A DNA stretch of 38,638 nucleotides, from contig JADYYK010000160.1 in assembly GCA_020853705.1 (NCBI GenBank), forward strand, positions 1 to 38,638. The letters run 5' to 3'. The translations under genes were made by a program, and so were the position numbers. Each line of letters starts with the position of its first letter. Position 1 is the stretch's first letter. Shown here one piece after another: positions 23,306-32,080 of the stretch. The notes below the pieces were generated by a model. That model was not told where the DNA came from. It saw only the letters and a list, made by a program, of their open reading frames with translations, and did no database searches. The stretch is from Deltaproteobacteria bacterium (GTDB lineage: Bacteria; Myxococcota_A; Polyangia; Haliangiales; JADYYK01).

Positions 23306-24487
23306 GTGCGTCGCCTCGTGATCGCAAGCCTCGTGACCGCGCTGGTGCGCCCGGCGGTCGCGGCACCGAGCACGAGCCCGAGCCCGAGCACGAGCCCGAG
23401 CACGAGCACGAGCACGAGCCCTAGCACGAGCACGAGCACGAGCCCGAGCCCGAGCCCGAGCCCGACCACGGTGGCCGTGTACTGGCAGCCGCCGGGCGCG
23501 CCGCCCATCAGCGCCAGCGCGCGCGCCGCCTTCGCCAGAGCCACCGCCGCCCTGGGCGCGCGCCTGGTCGACGCCAGCGCGACCGAGCCGCCCGCCGCCT
23601 CGCTGCTGCCCGCCCTCGAGGCCGCCAAGGCCGAGCACACCGCGTTCGCCTTCGCCGCCGCCATCGTCAAGCTGGACGCTCTGGCCCGCCTGGCCGATGC
23701 CCAGGGTGGTGGCGATCTCGATCGCCGCCAGCTCAGCGAGATCTTCCTCTACCGCGGCCTCAGCCGCCTGGAGACCGGCGCCGCCGAGGCGGCCTGGGAC
23801 GACCTCATCCGCGCCGCCCGCCTGGACTCGGGCCGCGTCATCGATCCCGCCGCCTTCCCGCCGCGCGCCGTCGCGGCCTACCGTCGCGCCGTCACCGAGG
23901 TCGCGGCGCTGCCACGCGCCGAGCTCGAGGTCGTGGCGCCCGCCGACGCCAGCATCCGGGTCGACGGCGCCGAGATCGCGGGCCTGGCTCCGGTGATGCT
24001 CGGTCAGCACTTCGTCTCGGTCAGCGTGCCCGGCTTCGAGCCCTGGGCCGGCGTCGCCACCGTGGCCGCAGCGCGCGAGCGCTTCACGCCGCGCCTGCGC
24101 GCCTACCAGCCGCCCGACGGTGATCGCACCCTCGGGCTGGCGCCGGGCGCGACCCGGCTCATCCTGGGCGCGCTGGAGCGCTCGGCGACCGGCTGGCGCT
24201 TCATGGTGCGCGACATCGCGGTCGCCGAGGGGCGCGCGGTCAGCGACGCCGCCACGCTGGGCAGCGCCCCCATCGAGGGCGTGATCGCCCGCCTGCTGGC
24301 GCGGGTCGGCCCAGTGCAGCCCAGCCCGACCCCGTCGCCGCGGCCACGCGCGCGCGCGGGCAGCCGCTGGTGGGTGTGGGCGGGGCTCGGGGCCGCCGCG
24401 GTGTTCGCGGTGACCATCGCGGTGCGCGCCCGCAGCGACACCTCGTCGGGCAACACCGTCGGCGGCAGCATCGAGGGCTGGCCGTGA
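23306..24487 (+). CDS. Secreted, membrane-anchored PEGA-like partner protein
   Basis: Protein of 393 aa. A signal peptide (MRRLVIASLVTALVRPAVA) is followed by 30 residues of (S/T)(S/P) repeats, then a helical domain (about 55-190) with TPR-like content (AEHTAFAFAAAIVKLDALARLADA, SEIFLYRGLSRLETGAAEAAWDDLIRAA). Next is a PEGA-like module (AELEVVAPADASIRVDGAEIAGLAPVMLGQHFVSVSVPGFEPW), then about 100 residues of beta structure, and a C-terminal membrane helix (WWVWAGLGAAAVFAVTIAV). Homologous architecture is often found next to PEGA kinases in Myxococcota, which suggests a sensory partner for the divergent kinase (inference). The start GTG 23306 is supported by TACAAT 8 nt upstream. The stop overlaps the Kelch gene start (GTGA, 24484-24487). 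Confidence 0.78.
   Translation: MRRLVIASLVTALVRPAVAAPSTSPSPSTSPSTSTSTSPSTSTSTSPSPSPSPTTVAVYWQPPGAPPISASARAAFARATAALGARLVDASATEPPAASLLPALEAAKAEHTAFAFAAAIVKLDALARLADAQGGGDLDRRQLSEIFLYRGLSRLETGAAEAAWDDLIRAARLDSGRVIDPAAFPPRAVAAYRRAVTEVAALPRAELEVVAPADASIRVDGAEIAGLAPVMLGQHFVSVSVPGFEPWAGVATVAAARERFTPRLRAYQPPDGDRTLGLAPGATRLILGALERSATGWRFMVRDIAVAEGRAVSDAATLGSAPIEGVIARLLARVGPVQPSPTPSPRPRARAGSRWWVWAGLGAAAVFAVTIAVRARSDTSSGNTVGGSIEGWP
23367..23465 (+). repeat. Ser/Thr/Pro linker repeats in the partner gene
   Basis: About sixteen 6-bp units (AGCACG, AGCCCG) in the same reading frame as those of the divergent kinase linker. Together with 21950-22130 they make inverted homologous tracts. Confidence 0.8.
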
Positions 24488-24612
24488 CCGCGCGCCGCGC
24501 CCCGCTGCGGGCCCCGGCGGTGACCGCGCGCCGCGCCCCGCTGCGGGCCCCGGCCGCGAAGGCGGGCCGCGCCCCGCTGCGGGCCCCGGCCGCGACGGCG
24601 CGCCGCGCGCCC
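24484..24612 (+). repeat. 36-bp tandem repeat at the start of the Kelch gene
   Basis: Units begin at 24484, 24520, 24556 and 24592 (partial). The first two begin GTGACCGCGCGCCGC and are identical over at least 34 bases; the third and fourth begin GCGAAGGCG and GCGACGGCG. Each of the first two carries a possible GTG start codon. Confidence 0.85.
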
Positions 24613-25959
24613 ATGCTGGCGCTGGCGGCGCTGCTGGCCCACGCCGGCTGCGCTGACAGCGGCGACGATCTCGCGCTGGCCATCCGCCTGCCCGCCGACA
24701 CCACGCGCCTCGGCGCGGTCAGCCAGCTCAACCTGAGCGCCCGTCGTGGCGACGTCGTGCTGGCGCAGGCGTCGTTCGCCGCCGGCACCACGCGGCTGGC
24801 GCTGGCCGGGGTCAGCTTCGGCGCCAGCACCGTGGTCCGCCTCGACGGCGTCGACGCCGCCGGCGCGGTCATCGCCACCGGGCGCACCTGTCCCATCGAC
24901 TTCCAGACCTCGGGCATGTCGGCCCCGCTGTACCTGGCGCCGACCAACTTCTTCGCCCCCACCGCGGGCGCCCCGCTGGTGCAGCGCACCCGCCCGGTCG
25001 CCGCCGCGCTGAGCGACGGCACCGTGGCCATCCTGGGCGGCGCCGACTCCACCACGGTCGAGCTGATGACGCCGGGCGCCGCCAGCTTCACGGCGCTGCC
25101 CTCCAGCCTGGGCCAGGCCCGCCGCCAGGCCGAGGCGGTGACGCTGACCGGGGCTGGCGTCCTCGTCGTCGGCGGGGTCTCTGCCAGCGGCGACGCCATC
25201 GCCGGCGGCGAGCTCCTGCTCGAGTCGCAGCGCACGCTGGTGCCGGTCACCGATCCCCGGCTGGACGCCCGCGTCGGCCACCGGGTCGTCGAGCTGTCCG
25301 AGGGGCGCGCCTTCGTCAGCGGCGGCGCCGCCAGCACCTCGGGCGCACCGCTTTCGACCACGGTGCTGGTGCGCGTCTTCAGCGACGGCACCTACCAGCT
25401 CAGCGATGGCGTCCCGCTGGCCGAGGCGCGCCGCGAGCACGCCGTGGTGGTCGCCGCCGGGACCGCCATGCTGTTCGGCGGGCGCGGCGCGGGCGATCTG
25501 GTGCTCGACTCGGTCGAGGCCTTCGATCCCACCACCGGCGCCACCAGCGCGGCGGCGCCGATCGCCCACCTCGCCACCGCGCGCGCCGGGGCCACCGCGT
25601 CGGTGCTGCCCGACAACTCGGGGATCCTGCTGACGGGCGGCCAGGGCAGCGATGGCAAGCCGCTGGCCAGCGCCGAGGTCTTCAACCTGGTCACCCGCAC
25701 CACCACCACCTTCACCATGGCGGCGGCGCGGCGCGGCCACACCGCCACCGTGCTCGACGACGGTCGCGTCCTCATCGCCGGCGGCTTCGACGCCGCGGGC
25801 AACCCGCTGCGGTCGGTCGAGATCTTCACCAGCGGGGTCGGGTTCGTCAGCGAGATCGACCTCGGCAGCGCGCGCGGCGACCACGCGGCGCTCTCGCTGT
25901 GCGACGGCACCGTGCTGCTGGTGGGCGGCGCGGCGACCGCCGAGCTTTACACGCCGTGA
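24484..25959 (+). CDS. Kelch-repeat lipoprotein with repeat-expanded N-terminus
   Basis: Protein of 491 aa from GTG 24484. The first 43 residues are three full copies and part of a fourth of a 12-residue unit (TARRAPLRAPAV), followed by MLALAALLAHAGC, a lipoprotein signal with Cys56. After a beta domain (about 60-165) come Kelch-type propeller repeats: GTVAILGGADSTTVELM, GVLVVGGVSASGDAIAGGELL, GRAFVSGGAAST, TAMLFGGRGAGDLVLDSVEAFDP, GILLTGGQGSDGKPLASAEVFN, GRVLIAGGFDAAGNPLRSVEIF and GTVLLVGGAATAELY. It is likely a surface or periplasmic binding protein. The GTG overlaps the upstream stop (GTGA), making it co-translated with the PEGA partner. Alternative starts are GTG 24520 and ATG 24613, which would shorten the basic n-region. 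It ends 7 nt before the convergent activator gene. Confidence 0.83.
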   Translation: MTARRAPLRAPAVTARRAPLRAPAAKAGRAPLRAPAATARRAPMLALAALLAHAGCADSGDDLALAIRLPADTTRLGAVSQLNLSARRGDVVLAQASFAAGTTRLALAGVSFGASTVVRLDGVDAAGAVIATGRTCPIDFQTSGMSAPLYLAPTNFFAPTAGAPLVQRTRPVAAALSDGTVAILGGADSTTVELMTPGAASFTALPSSLGQARRQAEAVTLTGAGVLVVGGVSASGDAIAGGELLLESQRTLVPVTDPRLDARVGHRVVELSEGRAFVSGGAASTSGAPLSTTVLVRVFSDGTYQLSDGVPLAEARREHAVVVAAGTAMLFGGRGAGDLVLDSVEAFDPTTGATSAAAPIAHLATARAGATASVLPDNSGILLTGGQGSDGKPLASAEVFNLVTRTTTTFTMAAARRGHTATVLDDGRVLIAGGFDAAGNPLRSVEIFTSGVGFVSEIDLGSARGDHAALSLCDGTVLLVGGAATAELYTP

Positions 25960-25966
25960 AGCAGAA

Positions 25967-27640
<1,674 letters not shown>

Positions 27641-27732
27641 GTGATTCCACTCGCTGCGCAGAGTGTACGATCCCGCGAGGCCCCGTAGTAGGATTCCCGT
27701 CTGTCGTGCGGTCACTCCGGTATCGACGTTGC

Positions 27733-28347
27733 ATGATGAGTGCCTGCATGAAGGCCCCCGTCACCATCGTCGCCGTGGCCGTCGCCCTGCTGGGCGGCCT
27801 GGCGGGCTGTGGCGGCCCTGACGATCGGCCGCGCGCTGGCGAGCTCAGCGTCACCTTCATCCCGCTGCCCGCCAGCGTCCCCGAGCTGCAGCTGACCTCG
27901 GCCACCATGCGGCTCTCGCACATCGGGGTGTTCGGCAACGCCCCTCCGCCGCCTGGCCCGCCACCCCCCAACGACCTCGCCTTCGACGCCCTGGATGGCG
28001 GGGTCCGGCGCGACTTCATGCTGCCGCCCGGGATCTACAGCCGGGTCCAGCTGGCCTACGAAAACGTCGTGATCAACGGTACCTGGCGCGGCACTCCGTT
28101 CCAGGTCCGGCTCGCCATGATGCGCGGCTTCCCGGTCGATCTGCGCGCCACCGTGGGTCGCGAGCTGTCGGTCGACAACGACGTCGCCTTCGTGGTCGAC
28201 GTCGATGTCGGCAGCTGGTTCGCCGGCAACCTGCTCGACGGCGCGGTGGCCTCGGGCGGCCAGATCATCTGCGATCCACTGACCAACCCGGCCATCACCA
28301 TGGAGCTCGGGATGCGCATCGGGCGCTCGTTCGTGCTGGTCCAGTAG
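27733..28347 (+). CDS. DUF4382-like lipoprotein
   Basis: Lipoprotein of 204 aa. The signal is best read from the internal ATG 27748 (MKAPVTIVAVAVALLGGLAGC), but ATG 27733 has TATCGA 6 nt upstream and gives only five extra residues. The lipobox is LAGC. The mature beta-rich domain (GELSVTFIPLP, LQLTSATMRLSHIGVF, RRDFMLPPGIYSRVQLAYENVVINGTW) resembles DUF4382/carbohydrate-binding-like lipoproteins in which a polar residue ends the ELQLTSATMRLS strand. A Pro-rich loop (NAPPPPGPPPPND) interrupts it. It is divergent from the FHA/sigma-54 activator, so it may be a target of it, though I see no clear -24/-12 site. Function unknown. Confidence 0.7.
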   Translation: MMSACMKAPVTIVAVAVALLGGLAGCGGPDDRPRAGELSVTFIPLPASVPELQLTSATMRLSHIGVFGNAPPPPGPPPPNDLAFDALDGGVRRDFMLPPGIYSRVQLAYENVVINGTWRGTPFQVRLAMMRGFPVDLRATVGRELSVDNDVAFVVDVDVGSWFAGNLLDGAVASGGQIICDPLTNPAITMELGMRIGRSFVLVQ

Positions 28348-28362
28348 CGCAGCAAGCTGCGC
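28347..28362 (+). terminator. Hairpin after the DUF4382-like gene
   Basis: GCGCAGC/GCTGCGC with a two-base loop starts at the last base of the TAG stop. A third GCGCAGC (28377-28383) could pair with the same middle arm instead. The alternative hairpin spans the 25-nt repeat copy at 28358-28382, so the two foldings are mutually exclusive. Confidence 0.45.
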
Positions 28363-28382
28363 ACTGTCCCTTTCTTGCGCAG
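28358..28382. repeat. 25-nt repeat TGCGCACTGTCC/TGCGCAG, copy 2
   Basis: TGCGCACTGTCC, six variable bases (CTTTCT), TGCGCAG. Same length and ends as copy 1 (21642-21666), and also at the 3' end of a gene. Confidence 0.5.
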
Positions 28383-28604
28383 CTACTTCTTCTGCTGCTG
28401 CGCCTGCAGCGCCCGCCGGCGCCCGATCAGGATGGCCCCGACCCCGCCCACCGCGGCCCCGACGGCCACGGTGGCGTTGCCGGCGCTCAGCCCGAGCGCC
28501 TCGCGTAGCAGGCCCAGGGTCAACCCGGTGACCACCGCGACACCGACCAGGATGGCGATGATCTGCCACCACGGCGTCAGCTTGGTGTCGGCCCCGTCAG
28601 CCAT
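28383..28604 (-). CDS. Small two-helix membrane protein
   Basis: Protein of 73 aa with two predicted membrane helices (WWQIIAILVGVAVVTGLTLGLL and AGNATVAVGAAVGGVGAILIG) and a basic C-terminus (RRRALQAQQQKK), which places the tail in the cytoplasm. Family unknown. TAGACT lies 6 nt before ATG 28604, and its TAG is also the stop codon of the upstream minus-strand peptidase gene, which ends at 28614. Confidence 0.65.
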   Translation of the reverse strand: MADGADTKLTPWWQIIAILVGVAVVTGLTLGLLREALGLSAGNATVAVGAAVGGVGAILIGRRRALQAQQQKK

Positions 28605-28610
28605 GGCGGG

Positions 28611-28616
28611 AGTCTA
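28611..28616 (-). promoter_or_regulatory. -10-like TAGACT, 6 nt before ATG 28604
   Basis: Third TAGACT-6-ATG site. The first three bases of the hexamer (28616-28614) are the stop codon of the preceding gene. Confidence 0.5.
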
Positions 28617-29936
28617 CTGCGAGATCGACACGTGGAGGTGGTGGTGGTGGAACACGAACCACCCCAGCCCCATGTCGGTAGGCTCGAAGGCCAGCTTGTT
28701 CATCGCGTTGCACGACGCCGCGGGCAGCCAGTTGTTGGCGCACAGCGTGGTCAGCGCGCTCTTGACCAGCGGACCGACCTTGCCGTCGACGCCGATGACG
28801 CGCGTCTTGGGGTAGCTGAGCAGGGCGCCGATGAACAGGGCGCTGCGCCACAGGTCGAGGTTGTTGGGCGCGCCGACACAGTGGCTCTGGTCGACGCCGT
28901 TCAGGGTGTACGGACAGATCGGGCGCAGGAAGTTGTTGGCCCCGGTGAGCTGAAAATAGGCGATGTCCATGTCGAAGCCGTTGGTGTGCGTCCCCATCGG
29001 GTGGCCGGGCTGCCCGATCGAGGTGCCCGGGATGGCCCCGTTGGCCTCGCTCATGTCACCCAGGCCCAGGGGCTGGCCGTTGCCGCCGGCCCAGCCGACC
29101 GCCTTGCACTGCACGTAGGCGGCGGCGTACTGCACCAGCATCATCAGATCGCGGCGCGCATAGCTGCGGTACTGGTTGCTGACGGTCTCGCCGTTGATCG
29201 GATAGTCGTAGTAGCCAGGGCCCATGTCGGGCTCGAAGGCGACGATCTGGCCGCACGACAGCGAACCCGCGGTGCAGTCGCGCGCGGGCAGGGTGCAGGT
29301 CGGGCCGGGGCCGGCGCCGGGGCCGCCGGTGGTGCTGACGATGCAGTCGCCGCTGGCGGCGCACATCAGGCCGGCACCGCAGCTGGTCGGCGTGCACGGC
29401 GGGGTGCCGCACAGGCCGTCGGCGCGGCAGACCTCGCCGGCGCCGCAGCTGGTCGCGGTGCAGCCCGGGGTGCACACGCCGTCGGTGTCACAGGCATAGC
29501 CGGCGCGGCAGTCGCTGCGGGTGCTGCAGCTCTTGAGGCAGCGGAAGGTCATGTCGGTGAACTCGAAGCACTCGCTGCCGGTCGGGCAGGTGCCGCAGCC
29601 GGTCACCGTGCAGTAGCCGTCGGGCCAGCCCATGCAGCGCGCGGCGGCGCCACCGGCGCACTGGCTGCTGGCGGTGCAGGCCTCGCCCACGGGGCGGTTG
29701 TTGCCGGTGACCACGCCAGCGTCGGGGCCGCTCGACGGCGACGGCGTCGGGCTCGGGGTCGGGCTGGGCGTCGGATCGTCGGTCGGATCGGGCGTGGGCT
29801 CCGGCGTCGGATCGGGCCCGCCGTCGACCCCAGGGCCGTTGCCTGGCGAATCCTCGCTGTTGCAGCCCGCTGCCACCAGCGCCACCGCCACCACCATCAC
29901 CGTCCACACCGTCGCCACGATCCGAGACACCCGCAT
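28614..29936 (-). CDS. Cys-rich lipoprotein with MepA-like LAS zinc peptidase domain
   Basis: Protein of 440 aa from ATG 29936 (SD AGAGGG 7 nt upstream; ATG 29942 adds two residues). Lipoprotein signal with lipobox VAAGC. A spacer of Pro/Asp/Thr/Ser repeats follows (about 30-70), then about 130 residues of Cys-rich modules (GEACTASSQCAGG, CGTCPTGSECFE, CTATSCGAGEVCRADGLCG), typical of Myxococcota surface proteins. The C-terminal domain (about 215-440) has the LAS-type metallopeptidase pattern: HTNGFDMDIAYF (His-x6-Asp) and FHHHHLHVSI (HxH) near the end. This is the zinc site of MepA-type murein endopeptidases. Peptidoglycan or peptide cleavage at the cell surface is the likely role. Confidence 0.85.
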   Translation of the reverse strand: MRVSRIVATVWTVMVVAVALVAAGCNSEDSPGNGPGVDGGPDPTPEPTPDPTDDPTPSPTPSPTPSPSSGPDAGVVTGNNRPVGEACTASSQCAGGAAARCMGWPDGYCTVTGCGTCPTGSECFEFTDMTFRCLKSCSTRSDCRAGYACDTDGVCTPGCTATSCGAGEVCRADGLCGTPPCTPTSCGAGLMCAASGDCIVSTTGGPGAGPGPTCTLPARDCTAGSLSCGQIVAFEPDMGPGYYDYPINGETVSNQYRSYARRDLMMLVQYAAAYVQCKAVGWAGGNGQPLGLGDMSEANGAIPGTSIGQPGHPMGTHTNGFDMDIAYFQLTGANNFLRPICPYTLNGVDQSHCVGAPNNLDLWRSALFIGALLSYPKTRVIGVDGKVGPLVKSALTTLCANNWLPAASCNAMNKLAFEPTDMGLGWFVFHHHHLHVSISQ

Positions 29937-30010
29937 GACCATCCCTCTTTTTTCCTCGCCCGAGCGGCGGCATTCTTAGCACCAGGTCAGGGGCGGATGG
30001 CAATCAAAAG

Positions 30011-31393
30011 ATGAATCCCGAGGCCCATGAAGCCGAGCGCGGCCTCGGCGTGGCGCTGCGCGCGATGCTGGCGGCCTGGCTGGTGCTGGCGGGGCTGCAG
30101 ATCCTGTATGCGGCCTCATCGCTGTTGCAGCTTCACTACCTGGCCAGTCGTCCCTACCCGGAGCTGCCGGGCTGGCTGCGCGGGTCCCAGGAGGCGTTCC
30201 GCCTGCTGGTGCTGCCGCCGATGTGGCTGCTCACCGGGGCGGCGCTGCGCTACGGCCAGGTCACACTGGCGCGCGATCGCGGCCTGGCGCTGGCGGCGGC
30301 GGCGGCGCTGGGCCTGGCGCTGGTCATCGATCTGGTGCTGGTCGGCCATGACAGCCTGGCGCGCGCCGAGCTCCTGCAGCCCACGCTGAGCTGGTTCCGC
30401 CTCTCGCGCTGGATCTATCTGGCCCAGGGCGTGAGCGAGGCAGCGGGGCTGGGCCTGCTGGGGGCGGCGCTCGCGCTGGGCGGCCACACCCGCGGTGCGC
30501 GCACGCAGCACTGGCTGTGGGCGCCGATGGTGCTGCGCGCGCTGCTGCCGTATCTGCTGGCTTACGCCGACTGGCTGCCGAACTGGCGCAACAGCAGCCA
30601 GGTGTTGCTGGTCTACGGCGGCCTGCTGGCCCTGCTGGTGGTCGCCACCGCGCTGTACGCCTGGCTGCTGTTGCGCTGCGTCGCGGTGACCCGGGTGGCG
30701 GAGCGGCGCGCGCAGGCGGGCCTGGCGCTGCGCGGCCACGCCGGGGCGATGCTGGCGCGTGTGGTGGTGCTGGTCGGGGTCGCCGTGCTGACGGTGGCGG
30801 CGGCGCGGGCGCGCTCGCTGGACCTGCTCAAGTTCGTCATGGTGGTGGGGCCGCTGGCGACGTTCGTGATCGGCGTCGGCCTCATCGCGGCGACGGCGCG
30901 CTTCGCCTGGTCCAGCGTCGATGGCGGCGGGCTGATGCCGCACCTGGCGCTGGGGCTGGTGATGGCGCCGCTGCTGCTCGAGGCGCACGGCCTGGTGCTG
31001 GTGATCGGGCTGTTCTGGGGCCGCGGCAGCATCATGGAGCGGGCCCAGGTGGTGCAGCAGGTGGCCCCGGTGCTGTCGCTGTTCGGTCAGGTCATCGGCG
31101 TGGCCGCGCTGCTGGCGATGCTGCGGGCGCTGGCGCGGGTCGGCGGCACGGTCGGCGTGCCCGACGCCGCGGGGCGCGCGCTGCGCATCGGGGGCGGTCT
31201 GCTGGCGCTGCTGGTGGCGATGCCGCTGCTGTCGAGCCGGATGCAGCTGCTGGGGGCGCGCACCGGTGGTGTGGGCACCATGGTGCTGCTGGGCGTCCTG
31301 TTGCTGGCGGCCGCGGTAGCGCTGCTGGCGGCGTACATCAAGCTGGTGCGCGAGGTCGCCGACACCGTGGGACCGGCGGCACCGCGCTGGTAG
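30011..31393 (+). CDS. Polytopic membrane protein of unknown function
   Basis: Protein of 460 aa with about eleven predicted membrane helices, for example AMLAAWLVLAGLQILYA, GLALAAAAALGLALVIDLVL, VLLVYGGLLALLVVATALYAWLLL, MLARVVVLVGVAVLTVAAA and TMVLLGVLLLAAAVALLAAYI. Short loops carry few charged residues, and no transporter signature or catalytic motif was recognised. The start is ATG 30011; there is no SD and no TAnnnT box close by (nearest is TAGCAC, some 28 nt upstream), so the start is less certain than others. It converges with the TetR gene, with a single base between the stops. Confidence 0.7.
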   Translation: MNPEAHEAERGLGVALRAMLAAWLVLAGLQILYAASSLLQLHYLASRPYPELPGWLRGSQEAFRLLVLPPMWLLTGAALRYGQVTLARDRGLALAAAAALGLALVIDLVLVGHDSLARAELLQPTLSWFRLSRWIYLAQGVSEAAGLGLLGAALALGGHTRGARTQHWLWAPMVLRALLPYLLAYADWLPNWRNSSQVLLVYGGLLALLVVATALYAWLLLRCVAVTRVAERRAQAGLALRGHAGAMLARVVVLVGVAVLTVAAARARSLDLLKFVMVVGPLATFVIGVGLIAATARFAWSSVDGGGLMPHLALGLVMAPLLLEAHGLVLVIGLFWGRGSIMERAQVVQQVAPVLSLFGQVIGVAALLAMLRALARVGGTVGVPDAAGRALRIGGGLLALLVAMPLLSSRMQLLGARTGGVGTMVLLGVLLLAAAVALLAAYIKLVREVADTVGPAAPRW

Positions 31394-31394
31394 C

Positions 31395-31988
31395 TCAGGC
31401 GGCGCGCGGGGCGAGCAGGGCGCTGATCAAGAGGTCGGCCATGCGGCGCGCCTGGGCGTGGTGCGTGGGAGCGAAGCCGATGCAGCTGAAGGTGTTGTTG
31501 GCGTCGGCCAGGCACAGCAGGCCATAGGCCAGGTCGGCGCGGCGACGCGGCGACAGGCGTGGGTGGCTGGCGTGCACGGCGCGCTCGAGCAGCGCCTCGA
31601 AGTCGCTGTACAGCTGGCGCACGTGCCCGCGCGTGGTGGCGTCGAAGTGGGCGTCGGCGATCAGCACATCGACCATGCGGCCGAAGGCGGGCGCGGCCAG
31701 GCTGCCGTCGAACAGGACGTCGAGCAGGGCGTCGAGCTGGCCGGCCGCCGGCACGCTGGCCAGGGCGGCCTCGAAGCCGGCGCGGAAGCGGCCCAGGGTG
31801 CGCTCCACCGCGGCGCGCACCACGGCGTCCTTGTTACCGAAATAGTGGGCGATCAGGCTGGGCTGCACGCTGGCGGCCTGGGCGATGCGGGCCACCGTGG
31901 TGCCGGCCAGGCCGTGCTCGAGCAGGCAGCGGTCGACGGCCTCGAGGATCTGTTCGCGGCGCTGCACCGCCAGGCTGGGGCGTCCCAT
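31395..31988 (-). CDS. TetR-family transcriptional repressor
   Basis: Regulator of 197 aa. The N-terminal HTH domain (about 10-55) reads REQILEAVDRCLLEHGLAGTTVARIAQAASVQPSLIAHYFGNKDAVVRAAV, with the TetR recognition-helix ending HYFGNK. The C-terminal domain (about 75-197) resembles BetI/YcdC-type ligand-binding domains (QLDALLDVLFDGSLAAPAFGRMVDVLIADA). It probably represses the divergent aminotransferase operon and itself, since two inverted repeats with GATTG/CAATC arms lie in the 92-nt gap. The effector may be an amine or aldehyde (inference from the neighbour). Start ATG 31988 with GTGAGG a few bases upstream. Confidence 0.92.
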   Translation of the reverse strand: MGRPSLAVQRREQILEAVDRCLLEHGLAGTTVARIAQAASVQPSLIAHYFGNKDAVVRAAVERTLGRFRAGFEAALASVPAAGQLDALLDVLFDGSLAAPAFGRMVDVLIADAHFDATTRGHVRQLYSDFEALLERAVHASHPRLSPRRRADLAYGLLCLADANNTFSCIGFAPTHHAQARRMADLLISALLAPRAA

Positions 31989-32007
31989 GGCCTCACCCTG
32001 ACAAAAA

Positions 32008-32065
32008 TTGATTGACTGCGCAATCTATCTTTGGCAATAAGTTGATTGCGCGTTCAAACAATCAA
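32008..32065. promoter_or_regulatory. Two candidate TetR operators in the tetR/aminotransferase gap
   Basis: IR1 is GATTG-6-CAATC at 32010-32025. IR2 is TTGATTG-10-CAATCAA at 32042-32065, a perfect 7-bp palindrome arm. TTGATTG also begins IR1 (32008-32014), so a common half-site recurs three times. IR2 lies just upstream of the AGGAGA SD (32071), so it could block the aminotransferase promoter or leader. Confidence 0.65.
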
Positions 32066-32080
32066 GCAGCAGGAGACAGC

